Shown: one piece after another, positions 42,604 to 50,902 of the stretch | Layout of the letters: every line of letters begins with the position of its first letter | How positions within the stretch are numbered: the first letter of the stretch is position 1 | From: VXPQ01 sp965248175 | GTDB lineage: Bacteria; Bacteroidota; Rhodothermia; Rhodothermales; VXPQ01 | Reading direction: 5' to 3' | Assembly: GCA_965248175.1 (NCBI GenBank) | Contig: OZ252093.1 | Span: forward strand, 930,001-994,000 | DNA length: 64,000 nt | Notes under the pieces: model-generated | Databases searched by the model: none | What the model saw: only the letters and a program-made list of their open reading frames with translations | Told to the model about the DNA's origin: nothing | Made by a program: the position numbers and the translations under genes

Positions 42604-43784
42604 GGATACTCTGATTAAGGCCCGGTTTGTATTTTACGATATAGTCCATCACCAAGCGAGGAAGATCCGATGCTCCAGTTTTCATTCGAGGACGTGACCT
42701 ACCAAAGCCGGAGGAGAAAGACGCGTAACCAGCGATTTTTGGAGCAGATGGATGCGGTGCTTCCCTGGAAGGTTTTTCTTTTGGAATTGGAGTCTTTCTA
42801 TCCGAAGGGCGCCAAGGGGCGTCCTCCGGTCGGTCTTGAGGTGATGCTTCGAATCTACTTCATGCAGCAATGGTTCGGGCATTCGGATCCGGGCATGGAA
42901 GACGCCCTGCACGACAATATTGCGATGCGTCGTTTCGCTCGTCTGGAGGCGGGGTACGCGCCGGACGAGACGACGATATGCAAGTTTCGTCACTGGCTTG
43001 AAGAGCGCGAGTTGACGAAGACGCTTCTGTCGATTAGCGGCAAGCACCTTCGTTCTTGTGGCATCATGGTTCGCGAGGGCAGTATCGTGGACGCGACGAT
43101 CATTTCTGCTCCGACGTCTACGAAGAACCGCTCTGGTCAGCGCGATCCTCAGATGAAGTCCACTCGTAAGGCGAACAAGTGGCATTTCGGGATGAAAGCG
43201 CATATCGGCACGGACACGCAGGGCTATGTGCACAGCGTAGAAGTAACGGCGGCGAACGTGCACGACGTGACGATGATGGAGCAGTGTCTTCACGGCGAGG
43301 AGAAGACGATCTACGGCGACAAGGGCTACGCGTGCCGAAAGCGCAAGGAGCGCGCCGAGTCGCAAGGCGTCGCCTGGCGCGTGTTGCGCAAGGCGGCCAG
43401 AGGCAGGAAACTGACGTGCGCGGACGCTTCGTTCAATCGCAAGAGCAACCGCACTCGTGCTCGCGTAGAGCATCCCTTCGGGGTGGTCAAGCACCTTTGG
43501 GGCTACCGCAAGACGCGCTACCGCGGGTTGCGCAAGAACGCGGCGCAGGTCTATACGCTGTTTGCGCTGGCGAATTTCTTCATGGCGCGCAAGAAATTGA
43601 TAGCGGTCGCGGGATAGGTATGCCCGGGCGCCGCGTTTTGAGGCGTCCGGGGCGCTAAAACGCAACAATATCGTAGATTCGGCCTTGAATCCGACCCCTG
43701 ACGGCCCCTGTCCAACCTGAAATCGCCCTTCCCCGATCTCGAATCTTCAATTCGACTCCCAGTGATGGATTGATCAGAGTATCC
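42604..43784 (+). mobile_element. IS5-like element bounded by 12-bp inverted ends and a 13-bp direct repeat
   Basis: GGATACTCTGAT (42604-42615) is exactly inverted as ATCAGAGTATCC (43773-43784). Immediately outside lies the identical 13-mer ATAAGTAAATATA on both sides (42591-42603 and 43785-43797), as a target duplication would appear. The enclosed 1181 bp carry one intact transposase and a long 167-base right arm with no gene. A 13-bp duplication is unusual for IS5 groups, which make 2-9 bp, so the true tips might differ. Confidence 0.75.
42670..43617 (+). CDS. IS5-family DDE transposase
   Basis: A 315-residue intact transposase. The N-terminal part has VMLRIYFMQQWFGHSDPGME and DETTICKFRHWLEE. 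The DDE core shows SIVDATIISAPTSTKN (first Asp), TIYGDKGYACRKRK (second Asp) and RARVEHPFGVVKH (Glu). Motif DG[KR]Y-like spacing and YREK-like ends place it in IS5, near IS5 proper. A purine-rich GAGGAAGAT precedes the ATG. With clean ends this copy may still be active. Confidence 0.93.
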   Translation: MLQFSFEDVTYQSRRRKTRNQRFLEQMDAVLPWKVFLLELESFYPKGAKGRPPVGLEVMLRIYFMQQWFGHSDPGMEDALHDNIAMRRFARLEAGYAPDETTICKFRHWLEERELTKTLLSISGKHLRSCGIMVREGSIVDATIISAPTSTKNRSGQRDPQMKSTRKANKWHFGMKAHIGTDTQGYVHSVEVTAANVHDVTMMEQCLHGEEKTIYGDKGYACRKRKERAESQGVAWRVLRKAARGRKLTCADASFNRKSNRTRARVEHPFGVVKHLWGYRKTRYRGLRKNAAQVYTLFALANFFMARKKLIAVAG

Positions 43785-43864
43785 ATAAGTAAATATAATT
43801 TCTTGATTAGAGGTTCCATACAAATCCACGAAGCAAGCGGAACCGGTCCAGAGGGCGACATGAT

Positions 43865-44902
43865 TCAGGAAGAAGGCAGCCTTCGGGTCAACACCCCGAA
43901 AAGGAACTTCAGCGCCAGGTTCGACCGCGCCAGAGCGCTGGTGACGATGACAACCGTCCACACGCTGCGCCGCGAGATTTTCACTTCCTGTCCGCTGCTG
44001 AACGTTGGCGTTGCGTGAATGCGGCGCAGGGTAAGAACGGCCATACCCAATGCCCACAGGCAGTGCCGGCGGATACCCGTCTCGTGAGCGGGTATGATCA
44101 GCGTGTACCGTAACGCGTTTGCGAGGTGCTGGCGGGCGATCGCTACGAGTTCGGATAATCCCTTGATGAAACCGGGATCAGCCTGACCGGGGGATAAGGA
44201 GCGCAGATCGAAACCGGCAGCGAGGAAGACATCCTGCGGAAGCCAGCATGCACCGCGATCCCGGTCATCCCACACGTCTTTGAGGATATTGGTCATTTGC
44301 AACCCTTGGCCGAAGGATACGGACAGGGTAAGCAATTCCTCTCGTCGTTCGTTGATTTCGGGGGAATAGTCGCAGAACAGTTCAGTGAGCATTTCACCGA
44401 CCACGCCGGCGACATAATAGCAATAGCGATCGAGATGAGGGACATCGTTCAGTCCATCGGGCGTGGCGTTCTGTTGGAATTCCGCCATGCCGCCCGCCAT
44501 GATTCTGACGCAGCGTTCGAGTGCTCCTCGCTGGGCGGCATTGAACCCACTGGTGATTCGGATGACACGGACGGTGTTGGCGATCAGGTCGTGCTCGCTT
44601 GGGGTCGTGGAAGACGACAGCAATGCGCCGAGTTCATGTGCGAAAGGCTTCGCTTCCGCCCGGCCTGCAACGACTTCGGCAAAACGTTCCGCGAAAGCTC
44701 GCTTCTGCCCGGCGGACAATGCGGGCTCGTCTTCAATGGTGTCCGTGATGCGGCACAGGAGATAGGCATTGCCCACCACGTCGCGCAGTTTGTCCGGAAG
44801 CTGCGGGATCGTGAGGGCGAAAGTGCGGGAAACGCCTTGCAGGATTTTCTCCTGGTAAGCGAGGTCGCTATTCGCCAATTCGTTCGAGGAAGGTGCCGCC
44901 AT
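43865..44902 (-). CDS. Squalene/phytoene synthase family protein (squalene synthase-like)
   Basis: A 345-residue head-to-head prenyl synthase. The first aspartate motif is DTIED (Asp54-Asp58), the second is NILKDVWDDRDRG, and RYCYYVAGVVGEMLTELF lies between them. Together they are the signature of squalene synthase of the FPP/FPP type rather than the split HpnCDE route. A hydrophobic C-terminal helix near WTVVIVTSALA fits membrane anchoring as in eukaryotic-like squalene synthases. It would make squalene for hopanoids or sterols, or an intermediate for carotenoids; no cyclase is in the window. ATG 44902 is preferred to a longer frame at 44947. Confidence 0.88.
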   Translation of the reverse strand: MAAPSSNELANSDLAYQEKILQGVSRTFALTIPQLPDKLRDVVGNAYLLCRITDTIEDEPALSAGQKRAFAERFAEVVAGRAEAKPFAHELGALLSSSTTPSEHDLIANTVRVIRITSGFNAAQRGALERCVRIMAGGMAEFQQNATPDGLNDVPHLDRYCYYVAGVVGEMLTELFCDYSPEINERREELLTLSVSFGQGLQMTNILKDVWDDRDRGACWLPQDVFLAAGFDLRSLSPGQADPGFIKGLSELVAIARQHLANALRYTLIIPAHETGIRRHCLWALGMAVLTLRRIHATPTFSSGQEVKISRRSVWTVVIVTSALARSNLALKFLFGVLTRRLPSS

Positions 44903-45142
44903 CTTAGCCGTACGTGTCCCGCTCTCTTGCAAGGGTAGAAAGTACACGGTTTACTGCGAGCCTGTCAACAGAGAGGCGGGTGCCGGCAGGGGGAGCGTTT
45001 CGATCCGTTGCCCCGGTATTTGGCGCAATACTGCGCTATCCGACAACAGCGTCTTTGATTCCGGACCCGCAGATAGTCAACGTCTACGGGCTGGAATTCG
45101 AGAATGAGCAGAGCATCCCTGCAAGGACGCAATGCGGTCACT

Positions 45143-45571
45143 TCACGTATCCGGGAGCACCGTAAACCCTTCCTTGTATCCTGCTATCCGCAAACATTGA
45201 TCAAGCGAAACGAATCCTTGCCCCTTCGTGTGCGCCTCGCATGCCATCAGTGCGGCGGCGAGCTGCAAGGCGTCTGCCGCCCGCAGCGCATGCACGGCCA
45301 GTAATCGTTCCGCGATGCTTTGTACGGTTTCGCTTGGCTGTATCTCCATCCATGACTGAGCCAGCCTGTCCAGCACGCGGCGGGCAGCCCGTTCGTCGGT
45401 TGGGGACATACCGCCTTCTCTAACCCGCCGCATCAATGCAGAAATACACTCGGTGCGCGTACTCCACCACACAACCATGGAGGTATTGCACATGAGAAGG
45501 TCCCGCACCGTAGCCGATGACGGTTCCTGCACGCACAGCGGTATCACGGCGGATGTATCCCAGAAATTCAC
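45143..45571 (-). CDS. vapC: PIN-domain toxin VapC
   Basis: A 142-residue PIN-domain RNase. The acidic active site shows DTSAVIPL (Asp5), an early TEC (Glu41), and RAADALQLAAAL with SLDQ (distal Asp residues). It overlaps the antitoxin stop by four bases (start and stop share ATGA), the tight coupling usual for VapBC. Expected role: Mg-dependent cleavage of tRNA or rRNA when the antitoxin is degraded. Catalytic residues look intact. Confidence 0.9.
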   Translation of the reverse strand: MNFWDTSAVIPLCVQEPSSATVRDLLMCNTSMVVWWSTRTECISALMRRVREGGMSPTDERAARRVLDRLAQSWMEIQPSETVQSIAERLLAVHALRAADALQLAAALMACEAHTKGQGFVSLDQCLRIAGYKEGFTVLPDT

Positions 45572-45858
45572 CAGCCTTCCTCACGCTCCTGTATAGCGGC
45601 TGAACGCACCGCTGCCTGAGGATCCGATGGCCGCGGGAGGTCCCAGAAATCCTCTGACAACGGTTTTTCCCCGCGGGTGAGCAGACCTTGTGTTTCCATA
45701 TTTCTCAGGTGCTCGGTCACGGATTCAGGCATAGCCAGCGGCAGCAAGCGCGCAATGGGGCGGCCGTGCTCGGTAATAATCACTTCTTCGCCCTCCTTGA
45801 CCTGGCGCAAATAGGCGCTTAGCGACATTTTGAGTTTCGACACGGTTGCGGTTCGCAT
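45568..45858 (-). CDS. vapB: Phd/YefM-type antitoxin VapB
   Basis: A 96-residue antitoxin. The N-terminal Phd/YefM fold has TATVSKLKMSLSAYLRQVKEG and EEVIITEHGRPIARLLP. The C-terminal acidic, tryptophan-containing tail (EDFWDLPRP) is the expected toxin-neutralising part. An operator-like palindrome lies 12 bases before the ATG, so autorepression by the VapBC complex is likely. Confidence 0.9.
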   Translation of the reverse strand: MRTATVSKLKMSLSAYLRQVKEGEEVIITEHGRPIARLLPLAMPESVTEHLRNMETQGLLTRGEKPLSEDFWDLPRPSDPQAAVRSAAIQEREEGW

Positions 45859-45870
45859 GAAAATGTTCTA

Positions 45871-45902
45871 TTTAGTCAAATTATTTTGACTAAAATAGTC
45901 AA
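45871..45902 (-). promoter_or_regulatory. Operator-like inverted repeat upstream of vapB
   Basis: TTTAGTCAAA (45871-45880) and TTTGACTAAA (45885-45894) form a perfect 10-bp inverted repeat with a 4-base spacer. A third half-site, ATAGTCAA (45895-45902), follows directly. The cluster is just upstream of the antitoxin start. Three half-sites fit cooperative binding of a VapBC complex; binding is inferred. Confidence 0.75.
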
Positions 45903-46001
45903 TTTTTAAATGTTATGCAAACGTTTGTTCAGGCATTGCCGCAAGGGCAGTGCGTACATTGCCCATGTTGCTTCTTTTCTTGTGCCCACCGTTTGGGCAG
46001 A

Positions 46002-47021
46002 TCACGAATCCCCGAGATCGATTCTCTGTATGATCTTCTTTGCCAAATCCCTGAAATCCCGGTATGCGTCTTTTGCCGCGGCGGCATGGCTGCCAATGGT
46101 GCCATCGGCCGTGGTGAGGTGAAAAATGGGCTTGCGCGCTTCCTGAGCCATCGGCGCCAAGCTCCGGTAGTGCTTGACGGTGGCAAGGGCGTATTTTTCA
46201 TCCTGTGCCGGCGTCTCGGGGTACGGTCCTTCGTTATCGTCGTGCAGATTGCGGGCGTATTCTTCCGGCATTCGATTGACCCATTTGTCATACGCCCTGA
46301 CGGGGCGGTTCAGACGGACACCGTGCTGTTGCACTACATAGCCAACGGGCTGCATGGCCCCATCCGTCAGTGAAAAGTCCGGTTGCGCCCAGTGGTCCCT
46401 TCGCTGCTGCCAGTCTTGTCGCCACCGATTCAGCGTCGGGCCGAGATTGCGCAGGCCCTGGAGCGAAAACAGGTCGGCGCCCAGCGGAACGATGATGTAA
46501 TCAGTGGCAATCAGCGCCGAGCGATTGATCGCACCAAGATTGGGGCCGACGTCGGCCAGGATGATTGAGGCGTTCATCTGTGCGTCTCCGGCCTGCATGA
46601 CGGTCGAGAAGGCAGTCAAAATACGGAAGGGGCGATACAGCTCGATAGAACCCAATGCGTCAGGCCATTCCGATGACAGCGTGTCTTCAAAGCCGGCCAG
46701 CGCCAAGTCTCCCGGAATCAGGCACAGCGTAGGTGTAATTTCAGCGAGCGCCGGGTCTTTGATGTCGCTAACTCTCGTTAGAGGTCGGACGCATTGCAGG
46801 ATGGTCTTCGCGGATGCCTCCTTGTCTTCATTGTCTTCATCCCACAGATTTTCCAACCGATCTTCATTTAGAAATGCAGCGGTGAGGTTCGCCTGCGGGT
46901 CGAGGTCGCAGGCCAGCACCTGATAACCGAGGTCGGACAGCATCCACGCGAGATGATAGACAAGCGAGGTCTTGCCAACACCGCCCTTGTTGTTGAAGAA
47001 AGTCAAAACGGGAACGGTCAT
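46002..47021 (-). CDS. ParA-family ATPase
   Basis: A 339-residue ParA/MinD-type P-loop ATPase. The deviant Walker A is NNKGGVGKTS near residue 10, switch ACDLDPQANLT near 40 and Walker B-like SIILADVGPNLGAINR. The C-terminal third (RPVRAYDKWVNRMP and onward) is an unusual extension of about 100 residues beyond the ATPase core. No parB or centromere is nearby, so it is not an ordinary partition gene. It starts 2 bases after the AlbA_2-type gene stop on the same strand, so the two are coupled. A role in an accessory or defence-like unit is possible but unproven. Confidence 0.82.
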   Translation of the reverse strand: MTVPVLTFFNNKGGVGKTSLVYHLAWMLSDLGYQVLACDLDPQANLTAAFLNEDRLENLWDEDNEDKEASAKTILQCVRPLTRVSDIKDPALAEITPTLCLIPGDLALAGFEDTLSSEWPDALGSIELYRPFRILTAFSTVMQAGDAQMNASIILADVGPNLGAINRSALIATDYIIVPLGADLFSLQGLRNLGPTLNRWRQDWQQRRDHWAQPDFSLTDGAMQPVGYVVQQHGVRLNRPVRAYDKWVNRMPEEYARNLHDDNEGPYPETPAQDEKYALATVKHYRSLAPMAQEARKPIFHLTTADGTIGSHAAAAKDAYRDFRDLAKKIIQRIDLGDS

Positions 47022-47023
47022 CG

Positions 47024-48100
47024 TTATGCTCCCCTTGCCTTTATTGTTACGCGCACAAAATTATTGGAAATATCAAATTCAGGTTCCGGATGTCCCGCTG
47101 CCGCCAACTTTTTCCTGGCTATTGGGATTCCTACGCCAAAACGCTGGACAAATCCGAGGGTTTTCATCGCGTCCGCAAGATTTGGATTGCGATAATCGAC
47201 TAACCCCGGCTCTCCAAAGCTCTCGATTGTCACCGCCCCAAATGCGCCGCCGGGGCTCAAAACCTCAATGCGGTCATTGAACCACTTGACGTGAATCGGC
47301 GCGTTGGTTGTTTCGTACGTCCGGTGCATCACTGCGTTGTGGGTGATCTGGTGCAATGCTTCCATGGGGTACAGCTCTGTTCGTTGTTCAATGTAGCTTG
47401 TTGTAATATCCACAGCGATGCGATTGTGGGCCGTCAGTTTTTCTTCGAGCTGGCGCAGGAGTTCCGGGATGGCGCCGCGTATCTCCTGGGTATCGATTAT
47501 CTCATCATCGTATTCGTTGCCATCGATTCTGAGGAATTGCACATAAGCGCCTGGCAGAAAATCCTGCGGGTTCTTCCCAATGGCGAGGATTCCCAACACG
47601 GTCGCCGTGGGCTGATCGGCAGCAACGATCATTTTTGTCGCGGCCAGTTGCTCATTCAGGCTGCGGTCATTTGCAGCTAGTATCTCATCGGAAAATGCCC
47701 GGACCAGGTATTCGTTCTCAAACTGAGTCAGGTTAAGGTCGGATAAGCCTGCGGTCGGGATCGGCTGGAGGTCGAAAGGGCGGTCTCCGTATCGCCGCTT
47801 TTCGTTGAGTATCCTCTCGTCCTGCGCTGTGGCGATGCCGCGGCGCGGGCCGGTGCGTACATAGATAGTACCCTTGAAGCGAACCGGCGGCGAGTTGGAG
47901 GATTGCACTGTGATCACCGCAACTTCCTTGCCTTGCAGCTTACGCTTCTCCACCGTCAGCGAGGGCGGAGGTACGATATTGCCGTCGGTTTTCATATCGG
48001 CTAACTGCTGAAGCAACCGATCGGTGATCGCTATATTGCCTATCTTGCTATTGTCCTTCACACCTACGAAAACAAGGCCGGGTTTTTCGTGGCCGGCCAA
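47024..48100 (-). pseudogene. AlbA_2 (Schlafen-like) and HATPase_c_4 protein, N-terminus missing
   Basis: About 358 readable residues of an AlbA_2-type ATP-binding protein. The domain begins mid-motif: TICAFANDLAGHEKPGLVFV is visible from about 48130, and an in-frame TAA at 48155-48157 blocks further upstream reading. The 20-40 residues carrying the conserved Glu-Phe-Lys strand are absent. Later parts have RFKGTIYVRTGPRR and the C-terminal HATPase block EALHQITHNAVMHRTYE with GVGIPIARKKLAAAG. A TTG at 48100 is only a nominal start. It is coupled to the ParA gene. Such proteins are common in accessory islands and RecG-like regulators. Confidence 0.75.
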
Positions 48101-48168
48101 ATCGTTGGCAAAAGCGCAGATTGTTTCCCTGATTCTGATGCCACAACTCCTTCTTTACGCTTTTGCCG

Positions 48169-48477
48169 CTAGGCACGAAACACCCGGAATGCCTTCCAAA
48201 CAATGAAGCACACTGCTGCCTACAGTGCAGCGAACCCGATTACGAAGCCCGATAGTGATTCAGTTAACGATTCGATAGAGACAGTGCCAGGATCCACTGT
48301 TGCTACCATCCATAGTTCAAGAAACACGCCTGTAAACCCGGCGAATGTCCAAAAAACAAAGACTGTCCATGCCGTTTTAGGCCATCTCCGGCTGAATAGC
48401 AACGGGAAAAATACCACCGCAGTTGCTCCAGCGATTGCTATAAGCGTTTCTAATGCTCCGGTAAAATACATTTCCAA
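48169..48477 (-). pseudogene. Small membrane protein, split by an in-frame amber codon
   Basis: ATG 48477 begins MEMYFTGALETLIAIAG and predicts two membrane helices in 85 residues before TAG at 48220-48222. In the same frame the sequence continues for 17 more codons to a second TAG at 48169-48171. The interrupted stretch SGFVIGFAAL/AAVCFIVWKAF reads as one continuous helix with a basic end. The gene therefore probably encoded about 103 residues with three helices. No family recognised. It lies in the same direction as the AlbA_2 and ParA genes. Confidence 0.6.
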
Positions 48478-48612
48478 ATGGTTCAGCCTTCAAGGTCTCG
48501 CGTGTCTCCCTTGTAGTCTTGCATGAACTTCCACTCATGCGGCTTTTTAGGCGGAGTGGAAAGAACCGCTTTTGCGATATTCTCCGCCGTGTCGGGTATC
48601 GGCTCCGGCATG

Positions 48613-49940
48613 GGGCGTGTCCCGTAAACTGTGTAAGTGGTCAATCGTACACATAGTTTCATCAGGAGGTGAAGACGATGACCGAACTTACAGACAAACA
48701 GCAGGCTCTTCTGGACGAGTTGCTGAAGGATTTCAAGGGGGACGCGCGGGACCTTTTCGGGGAGGGCGGTTTGCTCAAGACGATAGGCAAGCGGGCTCTC
48801 GAGGCGGCGCTGGAGGGCGAGATGACACATCATCTCGGTTATCCGCCGCACGATCCTTCGGGCCGCAAGAGCGGCAATTCCCGTAACGGACGCACTGCGA
48901 AGCGGCTCGAGAGCGAGTCGGGTTCGCTGGATCTGGAGGTTCCTCGCGATCGCAACGGCAGTTTCGAGCCCAGGATCGTAGAGAAGCGCCAGCGCCGGGT
49001 AGCGGGCCTGGACGACGTGATCGTGTATCTCTACGCGCAGGGCCAGAGCACGCGGGCTATCCAGGACACGTTGAAGCGTCTCTACGGCGCGGAGGTCTCC
49101 TCTACGCTTGTTTCGGAGGTTACCGCAAGCGTTCTCGAGGAAGTGACCGCATGGCAGGCTCGTCCTCTGGAGCGGGTGTATCCTGTCGTGTACTTCGACG
49201 CCTTGTTCGTAAAGTCTCGCGAGGAGGGATCGGTGAAGAGGCGCGCGGTCTACGTGGCGCTGGCGATAGACATTGAAGGAGAGAAAAAGGTGCTTGGCCT
49301 TTGGATCGCTCCGACGGAGGGAGCCGTTTCGTGGCTCACCATCTTCGGCGAGTTGAAGGCGCGGGGCATGGAGGACTGTTTCATTGCGTGCGTGGACGGT
49401 TTGAAGGGTCTTCCCGAGGCGATAGAGACGGTCTTTCCACATGCGCGGGTGCAGTTGTGCGTGGTGCACCAGGTGCGCAAGAGCCTGCGCTACGTGCCTT
49501 GGAAGGAGCGCAAGCCGGTGGCGTCGTCTTTGCGCGCGGTCTACGCAGCGCCGAGCGAAGAGGCCGCTCTCGCGGCGCTCGAGGCTTTCGAGAGACAATG
49601 GAGCGAGAAGTACCCGGCTATCGCTCCGCTCTGGAGGAAGGACTGGGAGCGTCTGGCGCCTTTCTTCGACTATGCGCCTGCGATCCGCAAGGTGGTCTAC
49701 ACCACCAATGCGATCGAATCGCTGAACTACAGCCTGCGCAAAATCGTCAAGGGACGGGGCGCTTTCCCCAACGACGACGCGGTGCGCAAGCTGCTCTACC
49801 TGGGCCTGCGCGAAGCATCGAAGAAGTGGAAGCGTCCGATCCGGGACTGGAAGGCCGCCCTCAACCAGTTCGTCATACTCTACGGGGACAGAGTCCCCAT
49901 AGAACAATAATCCCACTTACACAGTTAAGCGGACACGCCC
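48613..49940 (+). mobile_element. IS256-family insertion sequence, copy 2 (intact, recent)
   Basis: Ends GGGCGTGTCC (48613) and GGACACGCCC (49940) bound 1328 bp, with the inner repeat AACTGTGTAAGTG shared by both tips. CCGGCATG at 48605-48612 and at 49941-49948 is a perfect 8-bp target duplication. The intact transposase, clean ends and perfect duplication mark a recent insertion, and it disrupts the small basic-protein gene. It differs from copy 1 mainly by point changes near the 5' end and one base in the middle. Confidence 0.96.
48678..49910 (+). CDS. IS256-family transposase (intact)
   Basis: A 410-residue DDE/D transposase starting at ATG 48678, 7 bases after AGGAGGT. The first catalytic Asp is in VVYFDALFVKS, the second in ACVDGLKGLPEA, and the Glu is in TTNAIESLNYSLRKI. 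HQVRKSLRYVPWKERK between the last two is the usual IS256 insertion. Full length and all three residues are present. It could also supply transposase for the frameshifted copy 1. Confidence 0.96.
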   Translation: MTELTDKQQALLDELLKDFKGDARDLFGEGGLLKTIGKRALEAALEGEMTHHLGYPPHDPSGRKSGNSRNGRTAKRLESESGSLDLEVPRDRNGSFEPRIVEKRQRRVAGLDDVIVYLYAQGQSTRAIQDTLKRLYGAEVSSTLVSEVTASVLEEVTAWQARPLERVYPVVYFDALFVKSREEGSVKRRAVYVALAIDIEGEKKVLGLWIAPTEGAVSWLTIFGELKARGMEDCFIACVDGLKGLPEAIETVFPHARVQLCVVHQVRKSLRYVPWKERKPVASSLRAVYAAPSEEAALAALEAFERQWSEKYPAIAPLWRKDWERLAPFFDYAPAIRKVVYTTNAIESLNYSLRKIVKGRGAFPNDDAVRKLLYLGLREASKKWKRPIRDWKAALNQFVILYGDRVPIEQ

Positions 49941-50036
49941 CCGGCATGGTGTACTTGACCGGACGGCCCCGTTTACGCTTGGATTCGGACGTGTCGTTCA
50001 TCGCATGCGTCGGTTAGTGTGCCGTAATATACGGTT

Positions 50037-50902
50037 TTAGGCAATCAGGTCAACGTACCGCAACCACTTGCCGTCCATGCCCCGTGCCACTGCCTGCATC
50101 TGCTTCATGGTATCCAGAGGACGTACGTTGTGCCGTCCCGTGAACTCGTTGATGTAGCGATTGAGGTGCTTCACGCTCATTTTGTGATACACGCCATGGT
50201 ATCCCCTCTTGAGCATCGCCCAGAACGATTCGATACCGTTTGTATGCGCCTGTCCGTTTACGTACTCAGATACGGAGTGCTTCACCGTATGGCGCCGATA
50301 GACTTCCCGCAGGCTCTTGTACGCCCTGTGGTCATCTGTGTAGACCGTTGCGCCCGTCTCTATGGTTTTCCAGTACGAACCCGGCAAGCGTCTCTCCCTG
50401 CTCCCAGCCAAGCATACGGGCAAAGACTTTCCCGCCCCGCTCTTTCTTCGCTCCCATGACTGTTGCCTTACCCTGTGTACCGCCTCCTGCGTGCAGTTTC
50501 TTGCGGGAGTGTTTGTCACTCTCCTTTCCGCCTAATGTATGTCTCGTCCACCTCGACCTGTCCCGAAAACTTCATTTCCGACGACCATGATTCCCTGATC
50601 CGGTGTGCCAGAAACCACGCCGTTTTCTGCGTTATCTGCAAATCCCGGTGCAGTTTCATTGACGATACGCCCTTGATCCCGGTCATCATCAGGTACGCCG
50701 CCATTGCCCATATCTGATATCCCAGTTTCGAGGCCTCCATAGCCGTTCCAAGCCGGACGCTGAACCGCTTGTCGCAGTCCCGGCACCTGTGGGGCATGGT
50801 TTTGTGCGCCGTCTTCGCGTTCACGTTGCACGATCCGCAACGTACGCGGACATTCGCGTTTTCAGGGTCATCGGTACTGAGCGTCGCTTCGGCGTGGAGC
50901 AC
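50037..50902 (-). pseudogene. Degenerate IS1595-family (ISXO2-like) transposase
   Basis: The 5' part (50902 downward) carries a zinc ribbon, CGSCN and HRCRDCDKRFSVR, then LHRDLQITQKTAWFLAHRI and VDETYI. The C-terminal part (to 50037) has TGATVYTDDHRAYK and YVNGQAHTNGIESFWAMLKR. Between them the frame changes twice: ATTAGGC for ATTGGC near 50530 adds a base, and another shift lies near 50370 before KTIETGA. Three catalytic residues survive but in different frames. The N-terminus and terminal repeats were not resolved. It lies against a truncated winged-helix gene. Confidence 0.8.

Larger units (their letters stand above)
48483..50001 (-). pseudogene. Small AT-hook-like basic protein interrupted by IS256 copy 2
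   Basis: Removing IS256 copy 2 and one 8-bp duplication joins ATG 49999-50001 (5' part 49949-50001 with the target site) to 48483-48612. The restored 60-residue protein begins MNDTSESKRKRGRPVKYTMP and continues PIPDTAENIAKAVLSTPPKK to an acidic end. RKRGRPVKY is an AT-hook-like DNA-binding motif. Similar small RGRP-plus-PDT proteins occur in many bacteria, function unknown. It was probably the first gene of the minus-strand membrane protein-AlbA_2-ParA set. Confidence 0.72.

Noticed and set aside
43551..44057. 168-codon frame across the IS5-like right arm
   Set aside because: It joins IS sequence with the squalene synthase tail in another frame and has no domain.
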